DNA from: Anaeromyxobacter soli
Lineage (GTDB): Bacteria; Myxococcota; Myxococcia; Myxococcales; Anaeromyxobacteraceae
NCBI RefSeq assembly: GCF_022808855.1
Contig: NZ_JAKZLF010000007.1
Span: 1 to 64,000, forward strand
Reading direction: 5' to 3'
Length of the DNA: 64,000 bases
A program made the position numbers and the translations under genes. The notes beneath the pieces were generated by a model, which was not told the origin of the DNA, did not search any database, and saw nothing but the letters and a program-made list of their open reading frames with translations. Positions 55,295 to 63,791 of the stretch are shown here, piece after piece. The number at the start of each line of letters is the position of its first letter. Within the stretch, counting starts at the first letter, position 1.

Positions 55295-56086
55295 TCAACG
55301 ATGAAAAGGACAGGCCGATCCGCCGCACTGCTTGTTCACCGAGCGCCACTCGCACTCGGGCCCGCGCGCGGAGAGGTCCACGCGCAGGTGCTCGCGCGCG
55401 AACTTGACGGCCGCGAGGATCGACAGCATCGAGTCGCGCTTGCAGCAGCGGGCGGCGTCGGTGGCGCCGACGACGGTGAGCGCGCGGGCGGTCATGCGGT
55501 TCGCGAGCCCGCGCTCCTTGCCCTTGAGCGGCGTCGCCTCGGTGACGATCGACACGAACGCGCCCGCCCCGACGGCCGCGCCACAGGTGCCGAGCATGCC
55601 GCAGGAGCCGCCGAGGACGGGCGCCACTCGCCGGCGCGCCTCCGCGACGCGCTCGGCGCGCTTCTGCTTCTCGCCCTTCACGTTCGAGTACGCGGCGACG
55701 AGCACGGCGGGCACGAGGAAGTGGTGCTCCGGGCCGTGCAGCTTCACGGCGGGGTGACGGAGCATCCGGAGCGCGAGCGCCATCGGATCGCGCTCGTCGG
55801 AGGACGCGCAGACCTTCTCGATCACGTCCATCGCCGGGGCGGAGTGGCAGGCGTCGCAGGCGAAGTGGCCCGCCTTGCAGCGCGCCGAGGAGACCTTGGG
55901 GGCGCCGCACAGCACGCAGACGAGCTCGGCCGACGCCGGCAGGTAGACGAGGTCCTCGCCGCAGACGAGGCAGCCGGTGAAGGGAGCGTCGGCGTCGGAG
56001 GTCGCCGAGGCGGCGTCGCCGCAACCAGCGTCACAGGCCGCGGACGGCGTCTCGGGCGGGGGGCTCGACCTGAACAGCTTGAACAC
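55295..56086 (-). CDS. DUF5714-type cysteine-rich protein
   Basis: A 263-residue protein with an N-terminal Cys-rich part: CLVCGEDLVYL, CVLCGAPK, CKAGHFACDACH. These could bind zinc or an Fe-S cluster. The body has helical sequence (MALALRMLRHPAVKLHGPEHHFLVPAVLVAAY) and further cysteines at GSCGMLGTCGAA, RCCKRDS and the C-terminal KQCGGSACPFH. I match it to DUF5714, a family of unknown role often beside methyltransferases. The GTG at 56086 has GAGGA upstream. It is the last gene of rnz-rsm22-DUF5714. Confidence 0.7.
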   Translation of the reverse strand: MFKLFRSSPPPETPSAACDAGCGDAASATSDADAPFTGCLVCGEDLVYLPASAELVCVLCGAPKVSSARCKAGHFACDACHSAPAMDVIEKVCASSDERDPMALALRMLRHPAVKLHGPEHHFLVPAVLVAAYSNVKGEKQKRAERVAEARRRVAPVLGGSCGMLGTCGAAVGAGAFVSIVTEATPLKGKERGLANRMTARALTVVGATDAARCCKRDSMLSILAAVKFAREHLRVDLSARGPECEWRSVNKQCGGSACPFHR

Positions 56087-56143
56087 GCGGGAAGTCCTCG
56101 ATCCTGAGGGATCCTCAGCATGGAACCGCGGACGGGCGCAAGA

Positions 56144-57400
56144 TCATCCCCCCGGCCGCTCGCCCGGCGGGACGGGCCGGCCCGCCGGCGCGATGACCTT
56201 CACCGACGACGCCTCCCCGAGCGCGAGCCCGTCCCCCCGCGGCTCGGCCCCGGTGATCTCGACCACGTCGCCGCGGAGGAGCTCCCCGAAGCGGCGGTTC
56301 GCGTCCGTGACGTGCTTCTCCTGGAGCGAGAGCCCCACCCGCCCCTCCGGCCCGCACCCCATGTAGCGGAGGCGGCCCTTGGAGGCGAGCGGCTCGGAGA
56401 CGATGCGGAACACGCGCCCGGGGGGCGGCTCGGCCCAGGCCTCGCCCTTCGGCGCGAGGACGAGGTAGCTCATCTTCACCGCCTCCTTGCGGAGGCCGGC
56501 GGCCTTGCCGAGCTGCGCGACGATGGGCGGCGGCTCGATGGGCCGCTCGGCGTGACACCAGTCGGTCTCGCGCACGAGCGCGGGGCACGCGCCGCGGAAG
56601 AGGCAGGGGGCGCGGACGGTGTAGCCGCGCGCGACGAGCAGGTCGCGGACGCGGAGGAGCGCGCGCGAGGTGTCGCGGAGCGCGGGCTCGAAGACCACGA
56701 GCGAGCCGCCCGCCACGACGAGCGCGAGCGCCTCCTCGAGGAGGTCCGCCCGCCGCGCGTCGGCCTCCGGCCCGGGGAAGAGCTCGTTCACGACGTGACC
56801 CATCGTGACGAGGTCGAACCTGCGGCCGCCGGCGAGCTCCGCGAGCGGCCGGTTGCGGGTGGGGTTCCACTCCCGCGTGGCGAGGGGCTCGCCCGCCGCG
56901 GCGGCGAGCGCGCGGGCCGCGCCGAGCGCGCGCGCGGAGCGATCCGCGGCGACCACCTCGGCGGCGCCGGCGTCGAGCGCCGCGAAGGCAACGGGCGCGG
57001 GGCCGCTGCCGAGGTCGAGCGCCGTGTGGGGGCGGCGCGGCAGCTCGGAGAGGATGCCGCGCGCCTGGAGGTAGGAGATTGGCCAGTAGAAGAGCAGGTA
57101 CGCGCCGAGGAGCCGCCCCTCGTCCATGTAGCGCGCGCCCGCGAGCTCGCGCTCGCGGGTCAGCCCCCTCGACAGCCGGGCGACCGCGGCGCCCACCTCG
57201 CGCAGCTCGTCCGGCGCGAGCAGCTCGGGGGAGCCGCCGCGAACGCCACGGGGAGGGCCGCCGCGGGGCGGGTGACCGCCGTGGCGGCCGCGCTGGCCGT
57301 GCGGGCCGCCGGACCGGGAGGGCGCGTCGCGGCCCTCGCGCCACACGCGGACGAGGTGCGGGACCCAGCGGGCGAGATCTTCGGCGGGCGTGCGCGGCAC
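56144..57400 (-). CDS. Rsm22-family ribosomal small-subunit methyltransferase-like protein
   Basis: A 418-residue SAM-binding protein of the Rsm22 family, which acts in ribosomal small-subunit assembly. The fold shows ALDLGSGPAPVAFAAL (motif I), DRSARALGAARAL, and FDLVTMGHVVNELF. Cysteines in RAPCLFRGACPALVRETDWCH match the metal/Fe-S ligands of this family. An unusual Gly/Arg/Pro/His-rich insert lies near residues 29-56. The GTG at 57400 is the start; it begins 12 nt after rnz. Methyltransferase activity of the family is uncertain. Confidence 0.8.
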   Translation of the reverse strand: MPRTPAEDLARWVPHLVRVWREGRDAPSRSGGPHGQRGRHGGHPPRGGPPRGVRGGSPELLAPDELREVGAAVARLSRGLTRERELAGARYMDEGRLLGAYLLFYWPISYLQARGILSELPRRPHTALDLGSGPAPVAFAALDAGAAEVVAADRSARALGAARALAAAAGEPLATREWNPTRNRPLAELAGGRRFDLVTMGHVVNELFPGPEADARRADLLEEALALVVAGGSLVVFEPALRDTSRALLRVRDLLVARGYTVRAPCLFRGACPALVRETDWCHAERPIEPPPIVAQLGKAAGLRKEAVKMSYLVLAPKGEAWAEPPPGRVFRIVSEPLASKGRLRYMGCGPEGRVGLSLQEKHVTDANRRFGELLRGDVVEITGAEPRGDGLALGEASSVKVIAPAGRPVPPGERPGG

Positions 57401-57412
57401 GGGCCCGCGGTT

Positions 57413-58357
57413 CTAACCCGGAGCGGGCGCGCGGGCCAGATCGTCCGGGAGCGGCACCTCGATCGTCATCCCGTCGCTCGCGACCGAGAGCGGCCCCTGC
57501 CACTCCGCGCGCGCCTCGTCGACGAGCGGCTGCCACTCGCGATCGTAGCGGGTGGAGAGGTGCGTGAGCACGAGCTCGCGCACGCCGGCCTCGCGCGCGA
57601 CGCGCGCCGCCTCGCGCGCGGTCGAGTGCATCGTCTCCTCGGCGCGCGCCTGCTCCGGAGCGCCGAAGGTACAGTCGTGCACGAGCAGATCCGCGCCGCG
57701 CGCCGCCGCGATGGTGCCCGCGCACGGGCGGGTGTCGCCGGTCACCGCCACCGCCCGGCCCCGGCGACGCGGCTCGACCACCTCCTCCGGCCGGACGACC
57801 CGGCCGTCGGCGAGCGTCACTGCCTCGCCGCGCTGGAGCGCGCCGTAGAGCGGGCCCATCGGCACGCCGAGCGCGGCCGCCTTCTCCGGGTGGAAGCGCC
57901 CCGGCCGCTCGTCCTCGACGAGCGCCCAGCCGACCGAGGGGATCCGGTGCTCCGTCGCGAACGCGCGCATGACGCAGCCCTCGCGGCGGATCTCGGTGCC
58001 CGGCGCGACCTCGTGGATGCGGACGTCGAAGGCGAGCCGCTCGGTCCCCGTGAAGAGCATCACGTCGAGGAGCCGCTTCGCCGGCCGCGGGCCGTACACG
58101 TCCATGGGCGTCGTGCGGCCCTGCATCGAGAGCGTGCGCAGGAAGCCGATGGCGCCGAGGTAGTGGTCGGCGTGGAAATGCGTGAAGAAGATGGCGTCCA
58201 CGTCGAAGCCGGTGCCGAAGCGGATCATCTGCCGCTGCGTCCCCTCCCCGCAGTCGACGAGGAACAGCTCCCGGTCGCGCCGCACCGCGAGGCCGGTGAG
58301 GTTCCGGTGGATGGTCGGCTGGGCGGCCGAGGTGCCGAGGAAGGTGAGGCGCAGCAT
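57413..58357 (-). CDS. rnz: Ribonuclease Z
   Basis: A 314-residue metallo-beta-lactamase nuclease that trims tRNA 3' ends. The zinc motif FFTHFHADHYLG is at about 59-70. The early FLGTSAAQPTIHRNLTG, the later AVTGDTRPC (zinc Asp) and VHDCTFGAPEQARAEETMHSTAREAA (with His), and LVLTHLSTRY complete the site. The MBL fold and length fit. First gene of the minus-strand operon rnz-rsm22-DUF5714, linking tRNA and ribosome maturation. Confidence 0.93.
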   Translation of the reverse strand: MLRLTFLGTSAAQPTIHRNLTGLAVRRDRELFLVDCGEGTQRQMIRFGTGFDVDAIFFTHFHADHYLGAIGFLRTLSMQGRTTPMDVYGPRPAKRLLDVMLFTGTERLAFDVRIHEVAPGTEIRREGCVMRAFATEHRIPSVGWALVEDERPGRFHPEKAAALGVPMGPLYGALQRGEAVTLADGRVVRPEEVVEPRRRGRAVAVTGDTRPCAGTIAAARGADLLVHDCTFGAPEQARAEETMHSTAREAARVAREAGVRELVLTHLSTRYDREWQPLVDEARAEWQGPLSVASDGMTIEVPLPDDLARAPAPG

Positions 58358-58449
58358 CGGGCGGGAATGTAACGGAAGGCGGGGCGCGGAGGGGCTCCGG
58401 TCGGCGGATGGCCGGAAGGGGTGGTGGCGAGGGCGGCGGCGTTGGCCCA

Positions 58450-58563
58450 GACCGAGAGTTCCGCCTGGCGGCCTTCCCGTCCGCGGCGCGGGCTCTGGTT
58501 ACGGACCGAACGGGCCGTTTAATGCCGGGTCCGACCGTGCCGTGCCCGACCGGGAGTTCCGGC
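58450..58563 (-). repeat. Two inverted copies of the repeat element, left of the transposase gene
   Basis: GACCGAGAGTTCCGC (58450-58464) is the exact reverse complement of GCGGAACTCTCGGTC found at 61935 and 62078. A diverged copy GACCGGGAGTTCCGGC is at 58548-58563. Both lie in a 294-bp gap (58358-58651) with no gene. The orientation is opposite to the copies on the right of the transposase gene. Confidence 0.7.
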
Positions 58564-58651
58564 TGACGGTCACAACGGCCGCGGCGCGGACCGACAGAGG
58601 AAGGTTGGCTTCGTCGTTGCGGCGAGCAGCCGAACGGCGAAGGATGGGCCG

Positions 58652-59107
58652 ATGCCGAAGTGGTTTGCCCTCGCCCTCTGCAGCGCCGGCGCGCTCATGC
58701 TGGCCATGGCGGTCCGCCAGTCAAGCCGCGGGAGGGAGTCGCGCCACTGGACGCGCACGCTGGGACGCGTCGTCGAGTCGCGAGTGGAGCTCCTGAACGA
58801 GGCTGACGAGCAGCGCTCGAGACGGTGGGGGTTCGTGATTCGCTACGCGTATGAGGCTCGGGGACGCGCGCAGGGATCGAGGCAGATCTGGATCGGCTCG
58901 GCCGGCGTGGCGTACGAAGACGAGGAGCGTGCGCTCGAGTGGGTGGAGCGGTTCCCCAAAGGCGCCGAGGTCACGGTCTGGTTCGACCCGGCCGCTCCGT
59001 CGCAGGCGGTGCTCGTACCGGGTGTCCCTGGAGCGCAGGTGGCCCTGCTCGTCCTCGCCGGGCTGGCGCTCGTGGGAATCGGCATCTTCTTGCTCTCGCG
59101 CGCATGA
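58652..59107 (+). CDS. DUF3592-like membrane protein
   Basis: A 151-residue protein with two hydrophobic segments: residues 4-20 (WFALALCSAGALMLAMAV) and about 128-149 (GAQVALLVLAGLALVGIGIFLL). Between them is a beta-rich soluble part (GRVVESRVEL, FVIRYAYEARG, VTVWFDPAAPSQAVLVPG). The last matches the DUF3592 pattern YDPxNP..AVL. Function of the family is unknown. It lies in the repeat-flanked island, between the left repeats and the transposase gene. Confidence 0.7.
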   Translation: MPKWFALALCSAGALMLAMAVRQSSRGRESRHWTRTLGRVVESRVELLNEADEQRSRRWGFVIRYAYEARGRAQGSRQIWIGSAGVAYEDEERALEWVERFPKGAEVTVWFDPAAPSQAVLVPGVPGAQVALLVLAGLALVGIGIFLLSRA

Positions 59108-59146
59108 GGGTGTTGGGCGGCTCCGATGCGCTCGCCCGCGATATGG

Positions 59147-60040
59147 CTAAGTGAAGCCGACGCAGGGCACGCCGTGAGCTACCCGCATCAAGTACGTGCC
59201 GCATGGGAAGATGATGCCGGTGTCCCCTGCGCGTCTCGAAGCCAATGCCGACCGGTAGGAGCGCACGAACTCCGCGAGCCGCCCAAGCGTCTCGATGCGC
59301 TTCCACTTGTCGCGTGAGGCGACGCGCGGGCGCAGATTGCGCCGCGCCTCACCGGACGTGGGCCGCCCTGTCGGCTTCTGTGCCAGGACGCGGGCGATTC
59401 CAAGGAAGCCGCCGCGAGACTGTCCCTCTCGTACGGCCTGCTCTTCCCTCTCGGCGAGTGCCGACTCGAGCTTGCGCCTGAAATCGTCGGCCGAGGCAAA
59501 GCCCGGGGGCGCGGTCAGCTGTAAGGCGGCAGTATCGGGAAAGGCGCCCTTGGGATCGAAGAAGTGCTTGGGTCGTTGAACCACGATGGCGTCCCCGCCG
59601 ATCAACTCGGGAGCAGACCACAGCCCCGGCCACAACCGACCGGAGCGGACGAGACGCGCGGCGACGGGGTTCGCGAGGACGTAGGCGGCCTTGTCGATGA
59701 CGTCAGTCGGCGAGACGAGCCTCACGGCGCTGTAGCTGTTGGGATCCCAGAAGGCTTCCCAGCGCCCGAGGGAGGCGTTCACGGCGCGAGCAACCAGGGC
59801 ATCCAGGAACTGATGAAACGCCGGAAGGCGCGCGTCAGGGTCCGTCACGACGAGATGGAAGTGGTTCGACATGACGCAGAAGGCGTGGACGTCGATGCCG
59901 TACCGACGGGCAGCGACGGCGAGGAGAAACAGAAACACGCCGTTCAAACACTTGGAGGGCCGGAGCAGGAACTGCCGGTGCGCGCAGCGTCGAGTTACGA
60001 GATAGGTGGTCCCTCTGAGAACTTGTCGCGGAACGGTCAT
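59147..60040 (-). CDS. IS200-like (RAYT-type) Y1 transposase
   Basis: A 297-residue protein of the Y1 transposase/REP-associated tyrosine transposase group. The start TVPRQVLRGTTYLVTRRCAHRQFLLRP is typical. The HUH metal motif is HFHLVV in FCVMSNHFHLVV, and the likely catalytic Tyr is in DKAAYVLANPVAARLV. The family cuts single-stranded hairpin ends. The C-terminal 120 or so residues are longer than in minimal members. ATG 60040 is chosen because the family begins there. Base use is less GC-rich than the surroundings. Related short repeats flank it, inverted on the left and direct on the right. Confidence 0.88.
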   Translation of the reverse strand: MTVPRQVLRGTTYLVTRRCAHRQFLLRPSKCLNGVFLFLLAVAARRYGIDVHAFCVMSNHFHLVVTDPDARLPAFHQFLDALVARAVNASLGRWEAFWDPNSYSAVRLVSPTDVIDKAAYVLANPVAARLVRSGRLWPGLWSAPELIGGDAIVVQRPKHFFDPKGAFPDTAALQLTAPPGFASADDFRRKLESALAEREEQAVREGQSRGGFLGIARVLAQKPTGRPTSGEARRNLRPRVASRDKWKRIETLGRLAEFVRSYRSALASRRAGDTGIIFPCGTYLMRVAHGVPCVGFT

Positions 60041-60138
60041 GCGACGGGTGTGAGCAGGGAGTGTGCCCGCCACTCTGCGCAAATCCATTGGAACTTCATA
60101 AGCGACACCGTCCGACCGGCGGCCCCACGGTGCGGAGC

Positions 60139-60198
60139 GCGGAACTCTCGGTGCGGGCTCGCGCGGTGCGGCTCGGCGACGCGCGCGGTGCGGCTCGG
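60139..60198 (+). repeat. Repeat element copy plus 22-bp-spaced direct repeat
   Basis: GCGGAACTCTCGGTGC (60139-60154) shares its first 14 bases with the element at 61935. Right after it, GCGCGGTGCGGCTCGG occurs at 60161-60176 and 60183-60198, 22 bp apart. It lies between the start of the transposase gene and the end of the tetR gene. Confidence 0.65.
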
Positions 60199-60224
60199 AG
60201 CGCTGCGCGGGCGCCGACGAGCGG

Positions 60225-60920
60225 TCAGTCGCGGCCGCGGGCGACGCGCTCCAGGCCTCGCACGAGGACCTCGAGCCCGAACTGGAAGAGGCCGTCGGGG
60301 TCGTCCTCCGCCAGGTGGTCCGCCAGCGCGACGAGGAGCGGGAACTCCTCTCGGGGCAGCGCTCTGAACTGCTTGCGCGCCTCGCCGAGCATCTTCCGAC
60401 GTGTGACGCCCATCGCCGCCGCGGCGGCCTCGTAGCGCGCCTCGTCCGCCGCGAACTCGGTTACGAAGTTGTTGAGATGGTAGGCAGCGCGCGCGGCGTC
60501 CCGGTCGGACAGGCCGGACGACCGCAGGACGCGCAGCACTGCCTCGATGTGGCGAAGCCGCCGCGGCCCGATCGGCGGGGTGCTCGCGAGCACCCGGGCC
60601 GCGTCCCGATGAGCGAGCAGGCCCCGGCGGTTGACCCGCGCCATCTCCGTGAGCTGGTCGCGCCATGAGCCCGTCGGGGCAATCTCCGGGATCTCCCCCG
60701 CGATCTCGTCCGCGACGAGCACGAGCAGCTCGTCCTTGTCGCGAACGTGCCGGTAGAGCGAGGCGGCCTTGACGCCGAGCTTCTCGGCCAGGCGGCGCAT
60801 GGTGAGCTCATCCAGCCCGACCTCGTCGAGGAGGTCGAGGGCCGCCCGGACGACCTGCGCCCGGTCGAGCGGCTTGCGTCGGGGAGGGCCCCTGTGGTCG
60901 CGGTACGGAACGAAGCTCAC
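60225..60920 (-). CDS. TetR-family transcriptional regulator
   Basis: A 231-residue repressor. The HTH is at about 18-62 (RAQVVRAALDLLDEVGLDELTMRRLAEKLGVKAASLYRHVRDKDELL) and a TetR-type C-terminal ligand domain follows (AYHLNNFVTEFAADEARYE). This layout resembles TetR proper (class with tetracycline-repressor C-domain). The GTG at 60920 is selected for GGAGG 5 nt upstream; a GTG at 60953 is possible. It is divergent from the methyltransferase gene and probably represses it and itself. The ligand is unknown. Confidence 0.88.
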   Translation of the reverse strand: MSFVPYRDHRGPPRRKPLDRAQVVRAALDLLDEVGLDELTMRRLAEKLGVKAASLYRHVRDKDELLVLVADEIAGEIPEIAPTGSWRDQLTEMARVNRRGLLAHRDAARVLASTPPIGPRRLRHIEAVLRVLRSSGLSDRDAARAAYHLNNFVTEFAADEARYEAAAAAMGVTRRKMLGEARKQFRALPREEFPLLVALADHLAEDDPDGLFQFGLEVLVRGLERVARGRD

Positions 60921-60982
60921 CCTCACCTCCCTGGCGCCGATCCTACGCGCCACCCCCTTGATCCGACAACGCTGGTCGCATT

Positions 60983-61020
60983 ACGTTAACGTCGTTAGCT
61001 TGTAGCGACCGTTGTTAGCT
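60983..61020. promoter_or_regulatory. Candidate TetR operator region
   Basis: In the tetR-methyltransferase gap, a perfect 10-bp palindrome ACGTTAACGT (60983-60992) is followed by GTTAGCT at 60994-61000 and again at 61014-61020. The AT-rich palindrome in GC-rich DNA and the divergent layout suit TetR control. Confidence 0.45.
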
Positions 61021-61047
61021 GGGCGTTGGCCCGAGGGAGAATGCGAC

Positions 61048-61713
61048 ATGACGGCACGAGCGAAGGCGTACAAGGGTGTTGCGATGGAGGGGCTCATCGC
61101 GAGCTGGTACACGCGGAACACGGGGCGTGACAGGAGACGCTTCGTGACCGCCGCGAATGCGGTCGCTGCCCGCGTGGCGCCAGGTGGGCGCGTGCTGGAG
61201 GTCGCCCCTGGGCCCGGGTACCTCGCAATCGAGCTCGCGAAACGCGGCTACGCGGTCACCGGACTCGACATCAGCCGGTCCTTCGTGCGGATCGCCGGTG
61301 AGAACGCGGCGCGGGCGGGGGTCTCGATCGAGTTCCGCCACGGCAACGCGGCCGAGCTTCCCTTCCCGGAGGCGTCGTTCGACTTCGCGGTGTGCATGGC
61401 CGCCTTCAAGAACTTTGCGGACCCCGTCGGCGCGCTCGACGAGCTTCACCGCGTCCTGCGGCCGGGCGGGCGGGCGTCGATCTTCGACCTGCGGAGGGAT
61501 GCGCCCCTCGACGCCATCGATGCGGAGGTGCGAGCGATGAACCTGACGCGCCTCGACGCCTTCGTCACGCGCTGGACCTTCCGACACATGCTGCTGAAGA
61601 GCGCCTACTCGCGTGAGGATCTCGAGCAGATGTCGGCCCGGAGCCGGTTCGGAGGCTGCGAGATCGCCGCAAGCGGCGTCGGGTTCGAGCTGCGGCTCAC
61701 GAAGTCGGCGTGA
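61048..61713 (+). CDS. Class I SAM-dependent methyltransferase
   Basis: A 221-residue methyltransferase of the UbiE/type 11 group. SAM-binding motif I is RVLEVAPGPGYLAIELAKRG (about 48-67), then VTGLDISRSFVRIA, FRHGNAAELPFPEASFDFAVCMAAFKNFADP and LRPGGRASIFDLR. The substrate is not visible. The ATG at 61048 is preceded by GGGAGA. Divergent tetR suggests that its product or substrate induces it, for example detoxification of a small molecule. It sits in the repeat-rich island. Confidence 0.88.
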   Translation: MTARAKAYKGVAMEGLIASWYTRNTGRDRRRFVTAANAVAARVAPGGRVLEVAPGPGYLAIELAKRGYAVTGLDISRSFVRIAGENAARAGVSIEFRHGNAAELPFPEASFDFAVCMAAFKNFADPVGALDELHRVLRPGGRASIFDLRRDAPLDAIDAEVRAMNLTRLDAFVTRWTFRHMLLKSAYSREDLEQMSARSRFGGCEIAASGVGFELRLTKSA

Positions 61714-61844
61714 GGTACGTCCGGAGCTCTCCGTGGGGCGTGGGGCGGGGGAGACGCGTTCGACGGACGGGCGTTTGCCTCTCGCTCGGCTGGGCTCACG
61801 CGGACGCCGCGCCGGGGCGGAATCATGGACGCGCTGGACGAGCC

Positions 61845-62102
61845 GCGGAACTCTCGGACCGCTACGCGAGCTCGCTCCGACGTTCGGTCCCATGGCGCGT
61901 CCAGCGGACGAATCGCGGACGGATCGGACGAACAGCGGAACTCTCGGTCGGGCGCGGGCTCGGACCGCTACGCGAGCCCGCACTGACGTTCCGGGCTCGG
62001 ACCGCTACGCGAGCCCGCACTGACGTTCGGTCCCATGGCGCGTCCAGCGGACGAATCGCGGACGGATCGGACGAACAGCGGAACTCTCGGTCGGGCGCGG
62101 GC
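61845..62102 (+). repeat. Array of repeat elements and long direct repeats in a 490-bp gene-free stretch
   Basis: The gap 61714-62203 has no convincing gene. The element GCGGAACTCTCGG occurs at 61845, 61935 and 62078. An 81-bp direct repeat lies at 61879-61959 and 62022-62102, copies 143 bp apart and apparently identical. Between them a 37-bp unit is duplicated in tandem (61956-61992 and 61993-62029). Each unit holds a 7-bp inverted repeat GGGCTCG / CGAGCCC around a 10-nt loop. A diverged third unit starts at about 61855. Confidence 0.8.
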
Positions 62103-62203
62103 GCGGTCGGGCGCGGGCGCCGGGCGCGGAAATCGTGGAGCGGATCGGGAAGGTCGGCTCGGTCCGGGTGATCGGGCGGGGCCGGACGGGGCGCGGCGCC
62201 GGC

Positions 62204-62992
62204 CTACGACGACGCCGACGTGTAGTGCCCGATCGAGCGCAGCCAGACGAGCCTCGCGAAGGCCGAGAACGCGAGCGCACCGAGGAGGACGAACACCCCC
62301 TGGGAGAACGCGAGTGTGCCGAGGAGCGCGCGCGCCGGGTACGTCGTCATGAGCGCGAGCGGGATGACGACGGTGAAGACGACGCGCAGGGCGCCGCGGA
62401 AGACGTCCGCGGGCCAGCGGGCGGCGTCGAAGATGGAGAGGAGCAGGAACGAGAGGTTGTCCACCTTCACCACGAAGAACGCCGACGAGACGACCAGGAT
62501 CCAGAGCGCGTAGAGGATGAGCGTGGCGCAGAGGAGCAGGACGAGCGAGGCGAGGACCGCGCCGGGCGACGGCCAGCGACCCATCCGGTGGAACGCCACG
62601 GCGAAGACGGCGAGCCCGCCCACGACGTCGAGCGCGCGCCACGGCGCGAACTTCCCGGTGGAGACGAGGAACTGCGCGTCGGCGGGCTTGAGCAGCACGA
62701 AGTCGAGCGTTCCCTTGCGGATGTGCTCGACGACGGAGGCGAGCGACGGGTTCACCGCCCCCTCGAGCACGCCCTTCATCACCGTGAACCAGCCGATGAC
62801 GACGAGCGCCTCCTCGAAGGACCAGCCCGCGATCGAGGAGCGCCGTCCGTAGACGACCAGGATCGGGACGAGCGACCAGGAGGTCCAGAAGAGCGCGAGC
62901 CCGCCCTGGACGAGGAAGTCGACCCGGTACTGCATCGCCACCGCGATGGAGGCGCGGAGCTGGATCGCGAGGAGCGTGAGGTAGCGGCGCAC
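62204..62992 (-). CDS. ABC-2 type permease, second subunit
   Basis: A 262-residue inner-membrane protein with six hydrophobic segments. The start MRRYLTLLAIQLRASIAVAMQYRVDFLVQGGLALFW and the ending IRKGTLDFVLLKPADAQFLVS segment, followed by GGLAVFAVAF, match the DUF990/ABC-2 permease family. GTG 62992 is 1 nt upstream of the preceding gene's stop, so the two permeases are coupled. Exported substrate unknown. The matching ATPase is probably at 54110. Confidence 0.85.
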   Translation of the reverse strand: MRRYLTLLAIQLRASIAVAMQYRVDFLVQGGLALFWTSWSLVPILVVYGRRSSIAGWSFEEALVVIGWFTVMKGVLEGAVNPSLASVVEHIRKGTLDFVLLKPADAQFLVSTGKFAPWRALDVVGGLAVFAVAFHRMGRWPSPGAVLASLVLLLCATLILYALWILVVSSAFFVVKVDNLSFLLLSIFDAARWPADVFRGALRVVFTVVIPLALMTTYPARALLGTLAFSQGVFVLLGALAFSAFARLVWLRSIGHYTSASS

Positions 62993-62993
62993 C

Positions 62994-63791
62994 CTACCCT
63001 CCGAACGCCGCGAAGCGGCGGAGCCCTGCGCGCCAGGTGACCCGCGCCGCGAGCGCGAGCACCGCCACGTAGGTCCACTGGACCGCGAGCTCGCGGAGCG
63101 CGGTCGCCCGCGGGGTCATGCCGATGACCATCTCGACCGGGAAGGAGAGCATGAAGCGGAACGGCAGGAGCTTCGCGGTGACCTCCAGCCAGCGGGGGAA
63201 GAGCTCGAGCGGGATGAGGTAGCCGGAGAACACGCCGTACAGGCCGAGCCACAGCTCGAACACCGACGAGGACGAGTCGATCGCGAAGGCGAGCGCGCCG
63301 ATGACGGCCATGGCGAGGAACGTGATGAGCCAGGCGCCGATCACGGTCACGGGGAAGAGCGCGAGGAGCAGCGGGTCGTGGGTGAAGCGGCCGGGGCCGA
63401 GGGTCGCGAGCGCGACCGCGATGATGGGGAGCGAGGCGACGAGGCGGATCGGCATCGCGCCGACGTTGGAGCAGGCGTAGGAGACGAGCGGATGGATGGG
63501 TCGGAGCAGCCGGAACGCCAGCGTCCCCTGGCGGATCTCGAAGTTCACCTCCCAGATGACCCACGCCCCGGCGTTGAGCCGCACGACGAGGGCCGCGAGG
63601 TAATAGGCGCCGAACTCCGCCTGCCCGAAGCGCCCGATCGGCGCCTCGCGCGCGACCGCGCTCATCAGGGCGAGCATCACGAGCGGCATCGTGGTGGAGA
63701 GGAGCCACACGAACATCTCGGCCCGGTAAGCGACCGACTCGGCGAAGCCGACGCGGAGCAGCGTGGGGATGGCGCGGAGGGTGCGGCTCAC
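62994..63791 (-). CDS. ABC-2 type permease, first subunit
   Basis: A 265-residue membrane protein with six hydrophobic segments. AESVAYRAEMFVWLLSTTMPLVML near the start and FEIRQGTLAFRLLRPIHPLVSY in the middle correspond to the paralogous permease downstream (IRKGTLDFVLLKPADAQF), showing an ancient duplication. The GTG at 63791 is preferred because the family begins there (SRTLRAIPTLLRVG); no clear Shine-Dalgarno is seen. The remaining 209 bp to the window end hold nothing recognisable. Confidence 0.83.
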   Translation of the reverse strand: MSRTLRAIPTLLRVGFAESVAYRAEMFVWLLSTTMPLVMLALMSAVAREAPIGRFGQAEFGAYYLAALVVRLNAGAWVIWEVNFEIRQGTLAFRLLRPIHPLVSYACSNVGAMPIRLVASLPIIAVALATLGPGRFTHDPLLLALFPVTVIGAWLITFLAMAVIGALAFAIDSSSSVFELWLGLYGVFSGYLIPLELFPRWLEVTAKLLPFRFMLSFPVEMVIGMTPRATALRELAVQWTYVAVLALAARVTWRAGLRRFAAFGG

